Shown here: in pieces, positions 62,949 through 64,000 of the stretch
Layout: every line of letters starts with the position of its first letter
Position numbering within the stretch: position 1 is the stretch's first letter
NCBI GenBank assembly: GCA_032871835.1
Contig: CM065298.1
Span: 93,433,891-93,497,890, forward strand
From: Dipteronia dyeriana
Lineage: Eukaryota; Streptophyta; Magnoliopsida; Sapindales; Sapindaceae
Direction of reading: 5' to 3'
Length of the DNA: 64,000 nucleotides
Notes under the pieces: model-generated
What the model saw: the letters and a program-made list of their open reading frames with translations, nothing else
Told to the model about the DNA's origin: nothing
Databases searched by the model: none
Program-made: the position numbers and the translations under genes

Positions 62949-64000
62949 GAAGAAAATGACTATATATATGCCCGTGACATTATATAACATATTACATAAC
63001 ATTGCACCAATTTGTTGTAAATTTATAGTAAAATACAGTAATTTCCATATCATCATTTTTGACTTATTGCATCAAAATTTACTCTAAAAATAATATTCTT
63101 TTAAATATCCCTTTTCAACCGATCAAAACAAATGAAACAATAAAAAAAAAAAAGAGAGGAAAGTAGCGCCAAATTATATTATTGTGTCAAATTTGACTCA
63201 ATACTCATGATAAAGGTAAAGTAGTGCAACAAACCCAGTGGGGTTAGAGAGCAAAAGTTTGCTTTATAATAGAGATTGACACTCCATTAGAGACACTCTT
63301 ATTTCATGGAATCAATTCCGGCATATAAAAACATGTATTTATTTTTAACTAAAATAACATGTCTTATCCACTCTCTCTATCTATCCTCCTTTAATTATGA
63401 TCAAAACAACATTATTTTTGTTAAAATCAAGACACCGAAATAGATAAAGATTGTAGATAATAAGAACCATGTTTGTAAACAAAAGTGGAAATAATTGTTA
63501 GTTATTAATGTATCTAATGATTGAGATTCGTTTTACTTTAATTAAAACGAGTAAATTAAATATCAAAATTTGTGTAATAATCGAGACACCATGTGCAAAT
63601 GATTTTGTGAAGTAAATGCACCACAACAATTTTTGTTCACGTCCTATTAATTCATTCTCAAATTACAATGATTTCGTGCATCTAACTCATCTCCACCGAA
63701 TTCAAAAACATAAATGAGAACTAAAATTATTGGAGGCTATTGATTGTCAAAGGCTCTTACATTGTACACAAAATGCAGAGAGAAGTCTAAAGTGTTAGGT
63801 GAGTTTTTATTTTATTTTATTTTATTTTAAAAAAAATCTATCTATAAAGATTGTTTTGAGATGGACCTGACAAGATATTTTTACAACTGTTGACTGCTTT
63901 GAAATGGTTCCAATTTGTTGCTTTCATTTAATATGCATAATTAGAACATGATATTGGAGTAATTGATAGGTTTCGATTGAATTTAATAGTGTTTGGATCG
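62949..64000. other. AT-rich intergenic DNA
   Basis: No coding pattern, RNA gene or repeat end that I can support. Confidence 0.4.

Overview
The window is nuclear DNA of a flowering plant, most likely a eudicot; the species cannot be named from the sequence. The signs are AT-rich intergenic DNA, plant-type GT-AG introns, a Tat-lineage Ty3/gypsy retrotransposon carrying the plant-specific antisense ORF, Ac-like hAT, Lemi1-like pogo, LINE and MITE remnants, and one intact EXORDIUM-like gene. Nearly all of it is repeats.

Region 1 (1-27,485). The left edge is the 3' end of a Tat-type LTR element inserted in a tandem array. The array then runs about 26 kb with a unit of about 1.5 kb and 16 recognisable cores, interrupted once by a 999-bp Mutator-like MITE with a perfect 9-bp target duplication. 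Each unit looks like a very small gene on the minus strand: a TATA box (CTTATATA as read on the plus strand), an ATG about 105-115 bp downstream, a 52-nt first exon starting MALSNGVKVAIIL, an intron of 350-415 nt from GTAAAT to TTATGCAG, and a second exon that keeps the phase and ends at a stop after KQP(G/R)xDx(C/Y). The product would be a 43-residue peptide with one hydrophobic segment. Ten copies keep frame and splice signals. Six are broken: four by a shared nonsense codon (one of these has also lost exon 1) and two by a shared AG-to-GG acceptor change. The monomers fall into four classes in the order A B C D D A B C A B C C A B C D. A block of four (about 6.08 kb) was recently duplicated. 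I do not recognise the peptide; this is the strongest candidate for an undescribed system here.

Region 2 (27,486-31,590). A diverged half-monomer of the array's spacer, split by a complete but decayed hAT transposon (8-bp duplication CTAATGGC), followed by a 179-bp direct duplication.

Region 3 (31,575-44,165). A MITE cluster into which a full-length Tat-lineage LTR retrotransposon inserted (32,072-43,473, duplication ATAAG). It has gag, protease, RT, RNase H, a second RNase H and integrase on the plus strand, and a coiled-coil antisense gene on the minus strand, all with stops. A truncated related LTR follows.

Region 4 (44,165-50,340). Old non-coding repeats, a second hAT transposase fragment cut by a Copia-like LTR, an unrecognised gene fragment, an AT-rich minisatellite joined to a hAT 5' end, and a possible short solo LTR.

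Region 5 (50,340-64,000). The EXORDIUM-like gene (minus strand) is the only conventional intact gene. Beyond it are AT-rich intergenic DNA with MITEs, a 1.06-kb palindromic element, a Lemi1-like pogo remnant and a 5'-truncated LINE with an RNase H domain.
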